A stretch of 64,000 nt of DNA from Chloroflexota bacterium (lineage in GTDB: Bacteria > Chloroflexota > UBA6077 > JACCZL01). The notes under the pieces were generated by a model. The model saw only the letters and a program-made list of their open reading frames with translations, had not been told where the DNA came from and did not search any database. The translations under genes were made by a program, and so were the position numbers. Location of the stretch: contig JADLFM010000008.1 in assembly GCA_020845495.1 (NCBI GenBank), forward strand, positions 33,652-97,651, read 5' to 3'. This document shows, piece after piece, positions 44,625 through 53,800 of the stretch (positions are counted from its first letter, which is position 1; every line of letters starts with the position of its first letter).

Positions 44625-46436
44625 ATGACCGCGCCGAACGAACGATCCTCGATCTCGCGCCGAGGGTTCCTGCGAACTCTCGGCCTCATCGCCTCGGCCG
44701 GACTGATCCAGGCCTGTGCGCCGTCGGCTCCGAGTCAGCCCACGCCAGCGCCCAAGGCTGAGACGAAGCCGGCCACCGAGAGCAAGCCTGCTGCACAGCC
44801 CACACCGGCACCCAAGTCGGAGGCCAAGCCTACCGCCGAGAGCAAGCCTGCCGCACAACCCACGCCGGCTGCCAAGGCCGAGGCGAAGCCGGCCGAGAGC
44901 AAGCCGGCTCAGCAGGCACCGGTCGCCGCTAAGCCCGGCGGCACGCTTGTGGCCGGTTGGGACTCCGATCCCGGTGCGCTGGACAACAACATCGACCGGG
45001 GCGCGGTCACCCGGACCCTGCTCCACATGCTCTACGACCGTATCGTCGAGCGCGACATCTCGGTCAAGGCCGACTTCCCGCCGTTCGGGCCGGGCTTGGC
45101 GACCTCCTGGGAGATCTCGCCGGACGCCCGCGTCTACACCTTCAAGCTACGCCCGAACGTCAAGTTCCACGACGGCACGCCCTGCGACGCCGAGGCGATC
45201 AAGTTCAACATCGAGCGCAACTGGAACCCGAATCACCCCTTCTATCACAAGTCCGGGGCTGGCGCGAACGCGCTCGGCTACAAGGATCTCGAGAGCGTCG
45301 AGGCCGTGGATGCCTCGACGGTGCGGGTGACCCACAAGACGCCCTTCGCCGACTTCCTCAACGTGCTGGCGTTCGGCACCTACTCGATCGCCAGCCCGAC
45401 CCAGATCCAGAAGGTCGGCAACGATGAGTTCGGCAACCAGCCGATCGGGAGTGGGCCGTTCAAGTTCACCTCGCGCGAGCGGGGCGTCAAGCTCGTCTTC
45501 GAGCGCAACCCGGACTACTGGGGCGGTGCGCCCCCGCTCGACGGGTTCATCATCCGGCCGCTGCCGGAGGCCGTCGCCCGGCTGACCGCGCTCGAGACCG
45601 GCGAGGTCGACTGGGTGAACAACGTCCATCCCGATAGTATCGAGAAGGTCCGCTCGAACCCGAACCTCGTCATCGAACTGGCCCAGTTACCGAACACCTG
45701 GGGCTACATCCCGAACCACCGCGCCGAGCCGACCAACAACGTCAAGGTACGGCAGGCGTTGAACTGGGCGGTCAACCGCGAGGCGCTCTCGAACGACATC
45801 ATGCGTGGCCTGGCGGTGCCCTCGACCAGCCCGTTCGCGCCGACCGGTACGGCCGGCTACGACCCGGATATCAAGGGGTACAGCTTCGACCCCGCCAAGG
45901 CGAAGGCGCTGCTGGCCGAGGCAGGCTACGCGAACGGCCTCGATCTGCATTTCCAGATCCCGCAGGGGGCCGTTGGATCGCCGTTCGCCGTCCAGATGAA
46001 CGAATACCTCCAGCAGAACTTCAAGGACGTCGGCATCAATGTCAAGATCGAGGCGCTCGAAGCCCAGGTCATGCAGCAGAACCTCTCAAAGGGGATGCCG
46101 CCGGACGTGCACGCCTACAGCGTCGGCTTCAGCGTCGACGAACTGGTGAACCTCCAGCGCCACTACCGCTCCGATCTGGTCCCCCCGAACGGCAACACCA
46201 ACCCCGGTTGGATCGAGAACCCAGAGTTGGACGCGCTGCTCAAGAAGGCCCGCGAGACCCCGAACGACGAAGCGCGTAAGAAGGTCTACTTCGAGGTCCA
46301 GCAGAAGGCCGTCGACCTGGCCGCCTGGGTCTGGGTCGTCCACCAGAAGGGCGCGCGAGCCTGGACCAAGAAGGTGCATGGCTTCGTCAACCCCAACAGC
46401 TACATGTTCACCTTCAAGACGGTCACGATGGGATAG
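44625..46436 (+). CDS. Family 5 (peptide/nickel/oligosaccharide) ABC solute-binding lipoprotein
   Basis: A 603-residue extracellular binding protein. The N-terminus ISRRGFLRTLGLIASAGLIQAC combines a twin-arginine motif with a lipobox. A repetitive linker of Ala/Pro/Lys/Glu units (about residues 36-110) follows, then PGGTLVAGWDSDPGALDNN and the DppA/OppA-type body (ATSWEISPDARVYTFKLRPNVKFHDGTP, VRQALNWAVNREAL). GGGGGA precedes the ATG. It is followed at 10-12-base gaps by its two permeases. The ligand may be a peptide, opine or oligosaccharide. No ATPase genes follow. Confidence 0.92.
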   Translation: MTAPNERSSISRRGFLRTLGLIASAGLIQACAPSAPSQPTPAPKAETKPATESKPAAQPTPAPKSEAKPTAESKPAAQPTPAAKAEAKPAESKPAQQAPVAAKPGGTLVAGWDSDPGALDNNIDRGAVTRTLLHMLYDRIVERDISVKADFPPFGPGLATSWEISPDARVYTFKLRPNVKFHDGTPCDAEAIKFNIERNWNPNHPFYHKSGAGANALGYKDLESVEAVDASTVRVTHKTPFADFLNVLAFGTYSIASPTQIQKVGNDEFGNQPIGSGPFKFTSRERGVKLVFERNPDYWGGAPPLDGFIIRPLPEAVARLTALETGEVDWVNNVHPDSIEKVRSNPNLVIELAQLPNTWGYIPNHRAEPTNNVKVRQALNWAVNREALSNDIMRGLAVPSTSPFAPTGTAGYDPDIKGYSFDPAKAKALLAEAGYANGLDLHFQIPQGAVGSPFAVQMNEYLQQNFKDVGINVKIEALEAQVMQQNLSKGMPPDVHAYSVGFSVDELVNLQRHYRSDLVPPNGNTNPGWIENPELDALLKKARETPNDEARKKVYFEVQQKAVDLAAWVWVVHQKGARAWTKKVHGFVNPNSYMFTFKTVTMG

Positions 46437-46445
46437 GAGCCGGCG

Positions 46446-47441
46446 GTGCAGGGCCGGCATGGGCCGGCTCCCGCACCCTGGTTCACGACGATGCGCGCCT
46501 ACGTCCTCGGCCGCCTGCTGGCGGCGATCCCGGTCCTCTTCGGGGTCAGCCTGGTCATTTTCCTGCTGATGAAGCTGATCCCCGGCGACGCCGCTCAGGT
46601 GCTCGCCGGTCCCAGTGCGACCCGCGACGAGGTCGAATTGATCCGCGAGGATCTCGGCCTGAACGAGCCGCTCCACGTCCAGTACGGCAAGTGGCTGGCG
46701 CGGGCGGTGCGCGGCGACCTTGGCCGCTCGATTGAGCTACGCGCGCCGGTTACCACGATGGTGCTGGAGCGCTTCAAGAACACCCTGATCCTGGCGAGCA
46801 CGAGCATGGTCCTGGCCGTGGTGGTCGGGGTGACGGCCGGCGTCGTCTCGGCGACCCGCCCACGCTCCGCCTTCGACCGGTTGGCGATGGTCGGGGCGCT
46901 CTTCGGCAACAGCATGCCAACGTTCTGGCTCGGGTTGGTGCTGATCCTCGTGTTCGCGCTCGGCCTCGGCTGGTTCCCGTCGAACGGGATGTACGACATT
47001 CGGGGGCGGGGCGGCCCCTTCGACCTGGCCTACCACCTGGTGCTGCCGTCGATCACGCTGGCTGGCGTCTCGGCGGCGATCCTGGCGCGCGTGACCCGCT
47101 CCAGCATGCTGGAGGTCATCAACCGCGAGTACGTCACGACCGCCCGTGCCAAGGGGCTCGCGGACCGGCGCGTCATCTGGGGGCACGCCCTCAAGAACGC
47201 GATGCTGCCGGTCCTCACCGTGATGGGCGTCCAGATGGGCTACCTGCTGGGCGGCTCGATCCTGGTGGAGACGGTCTTCTCGTGGCCAGGGCTTGGGCTG
47301 CAACTGTTCCGTGCGATCTCCTCGCGCGACCTGCCGCTCGTCCAGGGTGGGGTAATGCTCGTCGCCGCCATCTTCGTCTTCCTGAACCTCGCCATCGACC
47401 TGCTCTACGCCTTCTTCGACCCGCGCGTGCGGTACTCGTAG
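46446..47441 (+). CDS. DppB/OppB-type ABC transporter permease
   Basis: A 331-residue permease with six membrane segments. The N-terminal MRAYVLGRLLAAIPVLFGVSLVIFLLMKLIPGDAA is the family signature, and VINREYVTTARAKGLADRRVIWGHALKNAMLPV is the EAA ATPase-contact loop. The GTG at 46446 has GGAG upstream; ATG at 46491 (MRAYV) matches homologues better and may be the true start. Part of the SBP-B-C operon. Confidence 0.93.
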   Translation: MQGRHGPAPAPWFTTMRAYVLGRLLAAIPVLFGVSLVIFLLMKLIPGDAAQVLAGPSATRDEVELIREDLGLNEPLHVQYGKWLARAVRGDLGRSIELRAPVTTMVLERFKNTLILASTSMVLAVVVGVTAGVVSATRPRSAFDRLAMVGALFGNSMPTFWLGLVLILVFALGLGWFPSNGMYDIRGRGGPFDLAYHLVLPSITLAGVSAAILARVTRSSMLEVINREYVTTARAKGLADRRVIWGHALKNAMLPVLTVMGVQMGYLLGGSILVETVFSWPGLGLQLFRAISSRDLPLVQGGVMLVAAIFVFLNLAIDLLYAFFDPRVRYS

Positions 47442-47453
47442 GCGGCAGCCGAG

Positions 47454-48377
47454 ATGGCGACGACTTCGACTACCCTCCACGACACCCCGCCCGGCGTTTC
47501 CGCGCGTGCGCCGGCCCGCCGCCCCAGGACCGACCGCACGCTGTGGCGGCTCATCTGGGCACGGCTCCGTGATGACACGGTAGCGCTGGCGGCGGCCGTG
47601 CTGCTCGCGCTGCTGGTCCTGGTGGTGGCGGCGGCGCCGCTGACCGCCCCGCGCGACCCGCTTCGCCAGGAGTCGTCGGTGCGGCTCTCGCCGCCGCTCA
47701 CGCCCGGCTACCCGCTCGGCGCGGACGGGCTCGGGCGAGACATGCTGAGCCGGATGATCTGGGGAGGCCAGATCTCGCTGGTCGTCGGGATCGTGCCCGT
47801 CGTGATGGCGGCGCTCGTCGGAATCGCGATCGGGCTGGCGGCCGGCTTCTACGGCGGCCGGCTCGACGGGTTGTTGATGCGCTGCCTCGACGTGATCTTC
47901 GCCTTCCCGGCGATCCTACTGGCGCTGGCGATCGTCGCGACGCTCGGCCCGTCGATCTCGAACGCGATGCTCGCGATCACCGTCGTCGCGGTGCCGACGT
48001 TCGCCCGGCTGATCCGCGCCTCGGTGCTCACCCTGAAGCAGCAGGCGTTCGTCGAGGCGGCACAGGCACTCGGCGCCGGCAACGGCCGCATCCTGCTGCG
48101 TCACATCCTCCCCAACAGCGTCTCGACGGTGGTCGTGTACGGCACCCTGGAGATCGGCAAGACGATCGTCTTCGCGGCCGGCCTCTCGTTCCTGGGGCTG
48201 GGGGTCCAGCCGCCAACGCCGGAGTGGGGGGCGATGCTCGCCGACGGCCGTCAGGTGTTGGCGGTTGCCCCCCACGTCTCGACCGTCCCTGGCCTGACGA
48301 TCTTCGTGGTGACGCTCATGTTCAACGTCCTGGGTGACGCTCTGCGCGACGCGCTCGACCCCCGCCAGCGCCACTGA
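47454..48377 (+). CDS. DppC/OppC-type ABC transporter permease
   Basis: A 307-residue permease: about 50-residue cytoplasmic start, the family motif TPGYPLGADGLGRDMLSRMIWGGQISLVVG and the EAA loop VLTLKQQAFVEAAQALGAGNGRILLRHILPN, ending FNVLGDALRDALDPRQRH. It is 12 bases after the DppB-type gene. The stop codon is part of a 24-base tandem duplication. The next gene is an SDR, not the expected ATPase pair. Confidence 0.93.
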   Translation: MATTSTTLHDTPPGVSARAPARRPRTDRTLWRLIWARLRDDTVALAAAVLLALLVLVVAAAPLTAPRDPLRQESSVRLSPPLTPGYPLGADGLGRDMLSRMIWGGQISLVVGIVPVVMAALVGIAIGLAAGFYGGRLDGLLMRCLDVIFAFPAILLALAIVATLGPSISNAMLAITVVAVPTFARLIRASVLTLKQQAFVEAAQALGAGNGRILLRHILPNSVSTVVVYGTLEIGKTIVFAAGLSFLGLGVQPPTPEWGAMLADGRQVLAVAPHVSTVPGLTIFVVTLMFNVLGDALRDALDPRQRH

Positions 48378-48415
48378 CCCCTTCGACCTCCGCGCCACTG
48401 ACCCCTTCGATCTCC
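48368..48415. repeat. 24-bp tandem duplication over a stop codon
   Basis: Two copies (48368-48391, 48392-48415) differ by one base. The first contains the TGA stop of the DppC-type gene. Confidence 0.85.
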
Positions 48416-48476
48416 GCCCACATGATCGGCCGGCGCTCGCGTCGTGCTGGATCGGGGCGACGCCTGGAGCGACTGT

Positions 48477-49247
48477 ATGGATCTCGGACTGGCCGGAAAA
48501 GCAGCCCTGGTGACGGGCGGTAGCCGGGGGATCGGCCGCGCCATCGTGCGCCGGCTGGCCGCCGAAGGATGTGCCGTGGCGATCTGCGGCCGAAGCCAGG
48601 AGACGCTGGATGCGGCCGTCGCAGACCTCCGTGAGGGCGGGACGACGGCGCATGGCATCGTCGCCGACGTGACCGCCCCCGGCGAGGTCGAGCGCTTCGT
48701 GGACGAGGCGGCGGCAGTCCTGGGTGGGGCCGATCTGCTGGTCGCGAACGTCGGCGGCTCGGCGGGCGGCGGCCTGCTCGACTCCACCCCTGAGGACTGG
48801 GCCAGGACGTTCGACTTGAACCTGTTCCACGCCGTTCGGGCGATCCGCGCAGCCGTCCCCCACATGGAAGGACGTGGTGGCAGCATCGTGACGATTGCCT
48901 CGGTCTCGGGCGCGAAGCCGGGGCCGAAGGCGCAGTACGGCGCAGCCAAGGCCGGCGAGATCTTCCTGGCCGGCGCACTGGCCTGGGAACTGGCGCCCCG
49001 TCGGATCCGGGTGAACACAGTCAGCCCCGGCTCGATCATGTTTCCTGGCGGCGGCTGGGAGCGCTTCCGGCGCGAGAATCCGGACACATTCGCCGAGTTC
49101 GAGCGGCGCGAGTTGCCCTGGGGACGGCTCGGCACGCCGGAGGAGGTCGCGGACGTGGTGGCCTTCATCCTCTCCGATCGCGCCTCGTGGGTCACCGGTG
49201 CGCACATCCCCGTCGACGGCGCACAGGGCCGCCCGACCGCGTTCTAA
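48477..49247 (+). CDS. Short-chain dehydrogenase/reductase
   Basis: A 256-residue SDR: TGGSRGIGRAIVRRLA, CGRSQE (Arg suggests NADP), LVANVGG, the catalytic Ser in TIASVSGAKPG and YGAAK. C-terminus SWVTGAHIPVDGAQGRPTAF. The NNAG motif reads VANVGG, as in the 3-oxoacyl reductase-like branch. GGAG precedes the ATG at 48477. Same strand as the transporter genes, 100 bases after the DppC stop, and could be their catabolic partner. Confidence 0.9.
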   Translation: MDLGLAGKAALVTGGSRGIGRAIVRRLAAEGCAVAICGRSQETLDAAVADLREGGTTAHGIVADVTAPGEVERFVDEAAAVLGGADLLVANVGGSAGGGLLDSTPEDWARTFDLNLFHAVRAIRAAVPHMEGRGGSIVTIASVSGAKPGPKAQYGAAKAGEIFLAGALAWELAPRRIRVNTVSPGSIMFPGGGWERFRRENPDTFAEFERRELPWGRLGTPEEVADVVAFILSDRASWVTGAHIPVDGAQGRPTAF

Positions 49248-49488
49248 AGCTCCGTACGAGTGGGCTGCCCCCCACCCCTCGGCCCTCGCCCCCGCGGGAG
49301 GACGAAGGAGGAGCGATCGTCGCAATGGAGCGATTTTCTGGAAAATCGTCATCGGTACAAAGAAGCCCCTGGGGCCGTCCGACGGCGCCCCTCTCCCGCA
49401 TATGGAAACGAGGCCGGAGGCGAGAGGGCCAGCGTGCGGGTGCGCCAACGTACAGGAGAAAGGACGGTGGGTGAGAGGGCAACATCAA
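49248..49488. repeat. Non-coding region, possible REP-like element
   Basis: No gene seen. The stretch holds a run of C-rich sequence (about 49265-49305), the hairpin CGATTTTC-TG-GAAAATCG (49331-49348) and inverted GCCCCTCTCCC / GCGAGAGGGC arms (about 49387-49429). Its composition resembles dispersed intergenic repeats that are common in Chloroflexota; only a genome search can confirm. Confidence 0.4.
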
Positions 49489-49517
49489 TTGTGAACTGGC
49501 CGCATGGGTGCTATCAT
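49489..49517 (+). promoter_or_regulatory. Candidate sigma70 promoter
   Basis: TTGTGA (49489-49494) and TATCAT (49512-49517) are spaced by 17 bases, in an unusually AT-rich patch 100 bases before the next SBP gene. Confidence 0.55.
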
Positions 49518-49619
49518 GGCCTAATTCATTGGGCAGCATTGTCCAAGTGGACACCCTGCTTCCGCCGATTGTCGCGTTTTTGAGTCATGTGTCGGTTCGT
49601 TCCAGCGTTGGAGGACGAC

Positions 49620-51437
49620 GTGTCGGATGTGCTATCCGCTCCCCATGACCTGACGCCGCGCCCCCGTGGGCGCCTCGTGACGCGCCGTGCCGTCCTCGCC
49701 TGGCTTGGGGCGAGTAGCGCTGCGATTGGGCTGCTCGCCTGTTCGCCGACTCCGCCACGCACCGAGTCGAAGCCGGCTCAGCCGGCCGCCGCACCGAAGG
49801 CAGAGGCCAAGCCGACTGAGGCCGCCAAGCCGGCCGCGCCCGCCGCTCAGCCCGCTGCCACAACTGCGCCCGTCGCTCAGCCCGCTGCCACAAGCGCGCC
49901 CGCTGCCGCCGCGAAACCGACCGAGGCAGCCAAGCCAGCAGCGGCCCAGCCGACCGCCGCACCGACGACCGCGCCGGCCGCCGTCAAGCGGGGCGGCACT
50001 CTCGTCATCGGCGCCGACGTCAACCCGGTCGGGCTGGACCCGGCCCTGACCACCGCCTTCTCGTCGGTCGCCGTCTACGAGCACATGTATTCGAGCCTGG
50101 CGACCCTCGAGTACGCGACCAACAAGGTCAAGCCGGACCTCGCCGAGTCCTGGAAGAATTCCGCACCGAACGTCGTCGAGTTCAAGCTGCGCCAGGGTGT
50201 CAAGTTCCACTCTGGCCGCGAGGTGACCGCCGAAGACGTCAAGTACACCATCGACCGGCTGATGGACGACAAACTTGCCGTACCGCTGCGTTCCTACCTG
50301 GGGCCGGGCGTCAGCGCTGAAGTGGCTGACAAGTACACCGTCAGAATCAAGACGACCGATGTCTACGCGCCGCTCGTCAGCGTCTTCGCCGACCGCCGCC
50401 CCACCGCCATCGTCGACCGCGAGGTCGTCGAGAAGAACGGGGACCTGAAGAACGCCGACGGCGGCAGCGGTCCGTTCAAGCTCGCGGAATACACGCCGGA
50501 CGTCCGGGTCGTCCTCGAGCGGTTTGGCGACTACTGGGAGAAAGGCTTCCCACTCCTCGACAAGATCGAGCTACGCATCATCCCTGAGGAGTCGGCCCGA
50601 CTCGCGGCGATCCGAGCCGGCGACGTCGACATGACCATCCTGAAGGATCCGAAGAATGCCCGCCTGCTCAAGGACGACAAGAACATCGTCCTGAACGACG
50701 TGCCGAGCTTCTGGCGCTCGGCGAGTCCATTCAACTCGCTGCACAAGCCGCTCGACGACGTGCGAGTGCGGCAGGCGATCAGCTACGCCACCGACCGCCA
50801 GGAGATCATCAATACGGTGCTGCTCGGCGACGGCGTCCCGACCGGCCCGCTGCCGCCGGGCGAGACCGAGTGGGCCATCCCCGTCAACGCCGAGAACTTC
50901 CCGACCTACCAGTACAACCCGGACAAGGCCCGCCAGTTACTCAAGGAGGCCGGCGCTGAGGGGCTCAAGATCTCGATCCAGGCCGCCCCTGCCTACGCGC
51001 CGGACATCCCAACCGCTCAGGTGCTCCAGTCGCAACTGAAGAAGGTGGGGATCGACCTGGAGATCCAGCAGATGGAGTGGGCGGCTCTCCTCCAGGCCCA
51101 GCGCGACGGCACGTTCGATCTGAACTTGTCGTTCAACACCAACCGACCGGACCCGGACATCTACCTGAGCGTCGCTCACAGCAAGTTCGGGCAGAACTGG
51201 GGCAAGTACAACAACCCCAAGATGGACGAACTGCTCGACAAGGGCCGGACCACGACCGACCTTGCCGCGCGCAAGCAGATCTACGCCGACGCCCAGAAGA
51301 TGTTTGCGACCGAACTGCCGTACCTGTACCTGTACGTCATCAAGAACTACGAGCCAGCCCGCCCCCACGTGAAGGGCTACACCCCGATGGCCAGCGGCTA
51401 CCGCCTCGCCCTCAAGGAGACCTGGCTGGACAAGTAG
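49620..51437 (+). CDS. Family 5 ABC solute-binding lipoprotein
   Basis: A 605-residue binding protein. Tat motif VTRRAVLAWLGASSAAIGLLAC with lipobox, a linker of repeated Ala/Pro/Thr/Lys units to about residue 130, then VKRGGTLVIGADVNPVGLDPAL and the DppA-type body, ending PHVKGYTPMASGYRLALKETWLDK. GTG at 49620, with GGAGG 5 bases upstream, was chosen over ATG 49587, which lacks a ribosome site. No permease follows on this strand before a convergent SBP gene; the DppB-DppC pair at 53.9-55.8 kb may serve it. Confidence 0.9.
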   Translation: MSDVLSAPHDLTPRPRGRLVTRRAVLAWLGASSAAIGLLACSPTPPRTESKPAQPAAAPKAEAKPTEAAKPAAPAAQPAATTAPVAQPAATSAPAAAAKPTEAAKPAAAQPTAAPTTAPAAVKRGGTLVIGADVNPVGLDPALTTAFSSVAVYEHMYSSLATLEYATNKVKPDLAESWKNSAPNVVEFKLRQGVKFHSGREVTAEDVKYTIDRLMDDKLAVPLRSYLGPGVSAEVADKYTVRIKTTDVYAPLVSVFADRRPTAIVDREVVEKNGDLKNADGGSGPFKLAEYTPDVRVVLERFGDYWEKGFPLLDKIELRIIPEESARLAAIRAGDVDMTILKDPKNARLLKDDKNIVLNDVPSFWRSASPFNSLHKPLDDVRVRQAISYATDRQEIINTVLLGDGVPTGPLPPGETEWAIPVNAENFPTYQYNPDKARQLLKEAGAEGLKISIQAAPAYAPDIPTAQVLQSQLKKVGIDLEIQQMEWAALLQAQRDGTFDLNLSFNTNRPDPDIYLSVAHSKFGQNWGKYNNPKMDELLDKGRTTTDLAARKQIYADAQKMFATELPYLYLYVIKNYEPARPHVKGYTPMASGYRLALKETWLDK

Positions 51438-51489
51438 CGAGTGGTGAGTCGAGAGCGGTGCGTGGTCTTCACTCTCGCCGCTCTCGGCC

Positions 51490-51520
51490 CGCCACGTGTC
51501 CAGCCAGGTTCGCCGCGGTG
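51490..51520 (-). pseudogene. Possible relic of an SBP gene 3' end
   Basis: On the minus strand this reads RRTWLDT, almost the C-terminus RRTWLDK of the SBP gene that ends at 51563. The DNA GTCCAGCCAGGTTCGCCGCGG resembles GTCGAGCCAGGTTCGTCGCAG at that gene end. Short, so chance cannot be excluded. Confidence 0.35.
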
Positions 51521-51562
51521 GATGCCCAAGACGCTGTAGTCAGACCTGATCCGCTCGACTCG

Positions 51563-53323
51563 CTACTTGTCGAGCCAGGTTCGTCGCAGGCCCGGGCGGT
51601 AGACGGATGCTTGTGGGATGTAGCCCTTGACTTCCTTGAGCGCCGGCTCGAAGCTGTTGATCACGAACAGGTGCATGTAGGGAAGGTCGTTCGCGTAGAT
51701 CCGTTGAACCTCGTTGTACATCGGCCGCCGCTGGGCCGGATCGAGCGTTTGCAGACCCTTCGCGATCAGGTCATCGACCGTGGGATTGCTGTATTTCCCG
51801 TAGTTCTGGGCTTCACCCGTGCGCATGATCGTCCCGATGTACTGGTGCGGGTCCGGGCGATTCGTGTGCAGGGTCAGCAGCAGATCGAAGTTGACCTCGC
51901 GCTGAGTCTGGAGGAGCGCACCCAACTCGACCACCTTGACATCCGTTTCGATGTTGACTTTGCGCAACTGGGCCTGCATCAACTGCGCCGTGGCCACCTC
52001 AGGTGCGTAGGCAGGCGACACGTGGATGGTCAGTTTGAATCCATCCGCCTTCCCTGCCTCCTGGAGCAGCGCTCGCGCTTTGTCGAGATCCTGATACCAG
52101 GATGGAAAGTTCTCGCGGCTCATTGGCAAGACCCAGCTCTTTTCGCCTGGCGGGATGGCGCCGGTGAGCTCTCCCTGGCCGCTCATGACCGTGTCGATCA
52201 TCTCTTGCCGGTTGAGCGCATAGCTGATCGCCTGCCGAACCCGAACGTCCCCGAGCGGCTCATGCAACAGGTTGAAGGGAGTCCCCTCACGCCACAGGCT
52301 CGGGGTCTGATACAGCATGATGGCTGGGTCCGCTTTAAGCAGACTGGCCATCCGCGGATCCTTGAGCGAGGTCAAATGAACCTCGCCCGCGCGGATCGCC
52401 GCCAGGCGGGACTGCTCGTCGGGAATGATCCGGAACTCGAGGCGGTCGAGGATCGGCAGGTCCGGCTCGTGATACGGGCTATGCCGCTCCATGACGACCT
52501 TGTTGTCCGGGATATATTCGACCAGCTTGAACGGCCCGGTGCCGTTGCTGACCGCCGAGAGCTTGCCGTTGTTCTTCTCAACAGTCTCGCGATCGACGAT
52601 GGCGATCGGCCGCCGGTCGGCGATCGCGTTCAGGAATGGCGCGTAAATCTCCTTGTGGGTGAACTTGATCGAGTAATCGCCGAGCACCTCGATCTTGTCG
52701 ATCGGGCCGACGTACGCCCGGATCGGGGCGTTGTTCTTGGGATCGATCAAGCGCTCGAAGGAGTACTTGACGTCCTCAGCCGTCAGAGCCCGGCCGTTAT
52801 GGAACTTGACACCCTGTCGCAGCTTGAAGATATGGGTCTTCGGGTCGGGCGTCTCCCAGGATTCAGCCAGATCCGGCACGATCTGACCGGTCTCGAGGTC
52901 AGGCTGGACGAGGGTGCTGTACAGGTGCTCGTAGATCTGCGCGGCAGGGATAGCGGTGGTCTCGATCGGATCGAGGCTGATCGGCGAGACGTCCTGACCG
53001 ACGATCAGCGTCCCACCGCGTTTCACGGCGGCGGGCGCGGCTGCCGTCGGCTTCGGCGCGACAGGCGGCGCGGCTGGTGCGCTGGTCGCGGCTGGCTTAG
53101 GGGCGACGGGCGCGCTTGTCGCTGCGGGCTGGGCAGCGGCTGGAGCATTCGTCACGGGCGGCGCCGCAGCGGCTGGAGCATTCGTCGCACCTGGCTTGGC
53201 GGCCGCTGGAGCGCTTGTCGCGGCGGGTTTCGGCTCGTTCCTCGGTGGCGTCGGGGAGCAGGCGGCAAGCACACCCAGGCCGACTACCTGCCCCAGCAGC
53301 CTGATGGCTACACGTCTGGTCAT
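51563..53323 (-). CDS. Family 5 ABC solute-binding lipoprotein, convergent with the preceding SBP
   Basis: A 586-residue binding protein. MTRRVAIRLLGQVVGLGVLAAC has an RR motif and lipobox, then a linker with repeated AATSAPAA units, then VKRGGTLIVGQDVSPISLDPIE and the DppA-type body, ending KGYIPQASVYRPGLRRTWLDK. It is clearly related to the SBP encoded at 49.6-51.4 kb. Start: ATG 53323 gives a normal signal; the open frame reaches 53365 (GTG), with GGAGG in between but badly spaced, so the start is uncertain. Its own permeases are not adjacent; the nearest DppB-DppC pair is divergent, on the other strand. Confidence 0.9.
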   Translation of the reverse strand: MTRRVAIRLLGQVVGLGVLAACSPTPPRNEPKPAATSAPAAAKPGATNAPAAAAPPVTNAPAAAQPAATSAPVAPKPAATSAPAAPPVAPKPTAAAPAAVKRGGTLIVGQDVSPISLDPIETTAIPAAQIYEHLYSTLVQPDLETGQIVPDLAESWETPDPKTHIFKLRQGVKFHNGRALTAEDVKYSFERLIDPKNNAPIRAYVGPIDKIEVLGDYSIKFTHKEIYAPFLNAIADRRPIAIVDRETVEKNNGKLSAVSNGTGPFKLVEYIPDNKVVMERHSPYHEPDLPILDRLEFRIIPDEQSRLAAIRAGEVHLTSLKDPRMASLLKADPAIMLYQTPSLWREGTPFNLLHEPLGDVRVRQAISYALNRQEMIDTVMSGQGELTGAIPPGEKSWVLPMSRENFPSWYQDLDKARALLQEAGKADGFKLTIHVSPAYAPEVATAQLMQAQLRKVNIETDVKVVELGALLQTQREVNFDLLLTLHTNRPDPHQYIGTIMRTGEAQNYGKYSNPTVDDLIAKGLQTLDPAQRRPMYNEVQRIYANDLPYMHLFVINSFEPALKEVKGYIPQASVYRPGLRRTWLDK

Positions 53324-53563
53324 CAGTCGGTCGCGCTGAGTGAGAACCTCCGGACGATCGAGCACGATTCACCCCCTATGCGGGTCCGTGGATGGCGGCT
53401 CATAGCCGTCGATCTTCCTGACTCCGTACGACCGCTACCCAGGCGCAGCAGGATACCGCCGCCCGGGGAAGCCATGCCAATGCCTGTGGGCGACGACACG
53501 ACGTCAGTGCATCGCGCGCGTACCTCGAGTCCAGCCTTCACCAAATCTCCACGCTTGCACGGC

Positions 53564-53592
53564 TTGACACCGCTCTGCTCCGCAGCTATGTT
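53564..53592 (+). promoter_or_regulatory. Strong sigma70-type promoter
   Basis: TTGACA (53564-53569) and TATGTT (53587-53592) with a 17-base spacer, one of the best consensus matches in the window. It reads through an SBP relic into the DppB-DppC-HyuA genes. Confidence 0.65.
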
Positions 53593-53649
53593 CTCAGTCG
53601 CTGTGCTTGTCAGGCATGCGAGCCGGCCCGCTCCTACCGGCCCGCTTCC

Positions 53650-53800
53650 TAGGTGAAGGGCTACAGGTCTGCCCGCGTGCGCCCAGTGGCAGTTGGGGCA
53701 GCTGGTCCTTCCGTGAAGGGCTACACACCGATGGCCACTGCCTCACTGTCGAGGGGAGCCGGTTGGACAGGCAGCGAGTGGTCTGTTGTCAGCGATCGGT
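53650..53800 (+). pseudogene. Decayed 3' end of a family 5 SBP gene
   Basis: Around 53713-53735 the reading VKGYTPMA matches the C-terminal VKGYTPMASGYRLAL of the functional SBP at 49.6-51.4 kb, also in DNA (GTGAAGGGCTACACACCGATGGCCA against GTGAAGGGCTACACCCCGATGGCCA). Further on, GGTTGGACAGGCAGCGAGTGGT resembles GGCTGGACAAGTAGCGAGTGGT, which spans the functional gene's TWLDK and stop. A second partial GTGAAGGGCTACA lies at 53653. The body of the gene is absent. It sits where the binding-protein gene of the following permease pair should be. Confidence 0.65.

Noticed and set aside
51077..53656. 859-codon rightward open frame
   Set aside because: It runs through the end of one SBP gene in another frame and then antisense through the next SBP gene; no recognisable domain.
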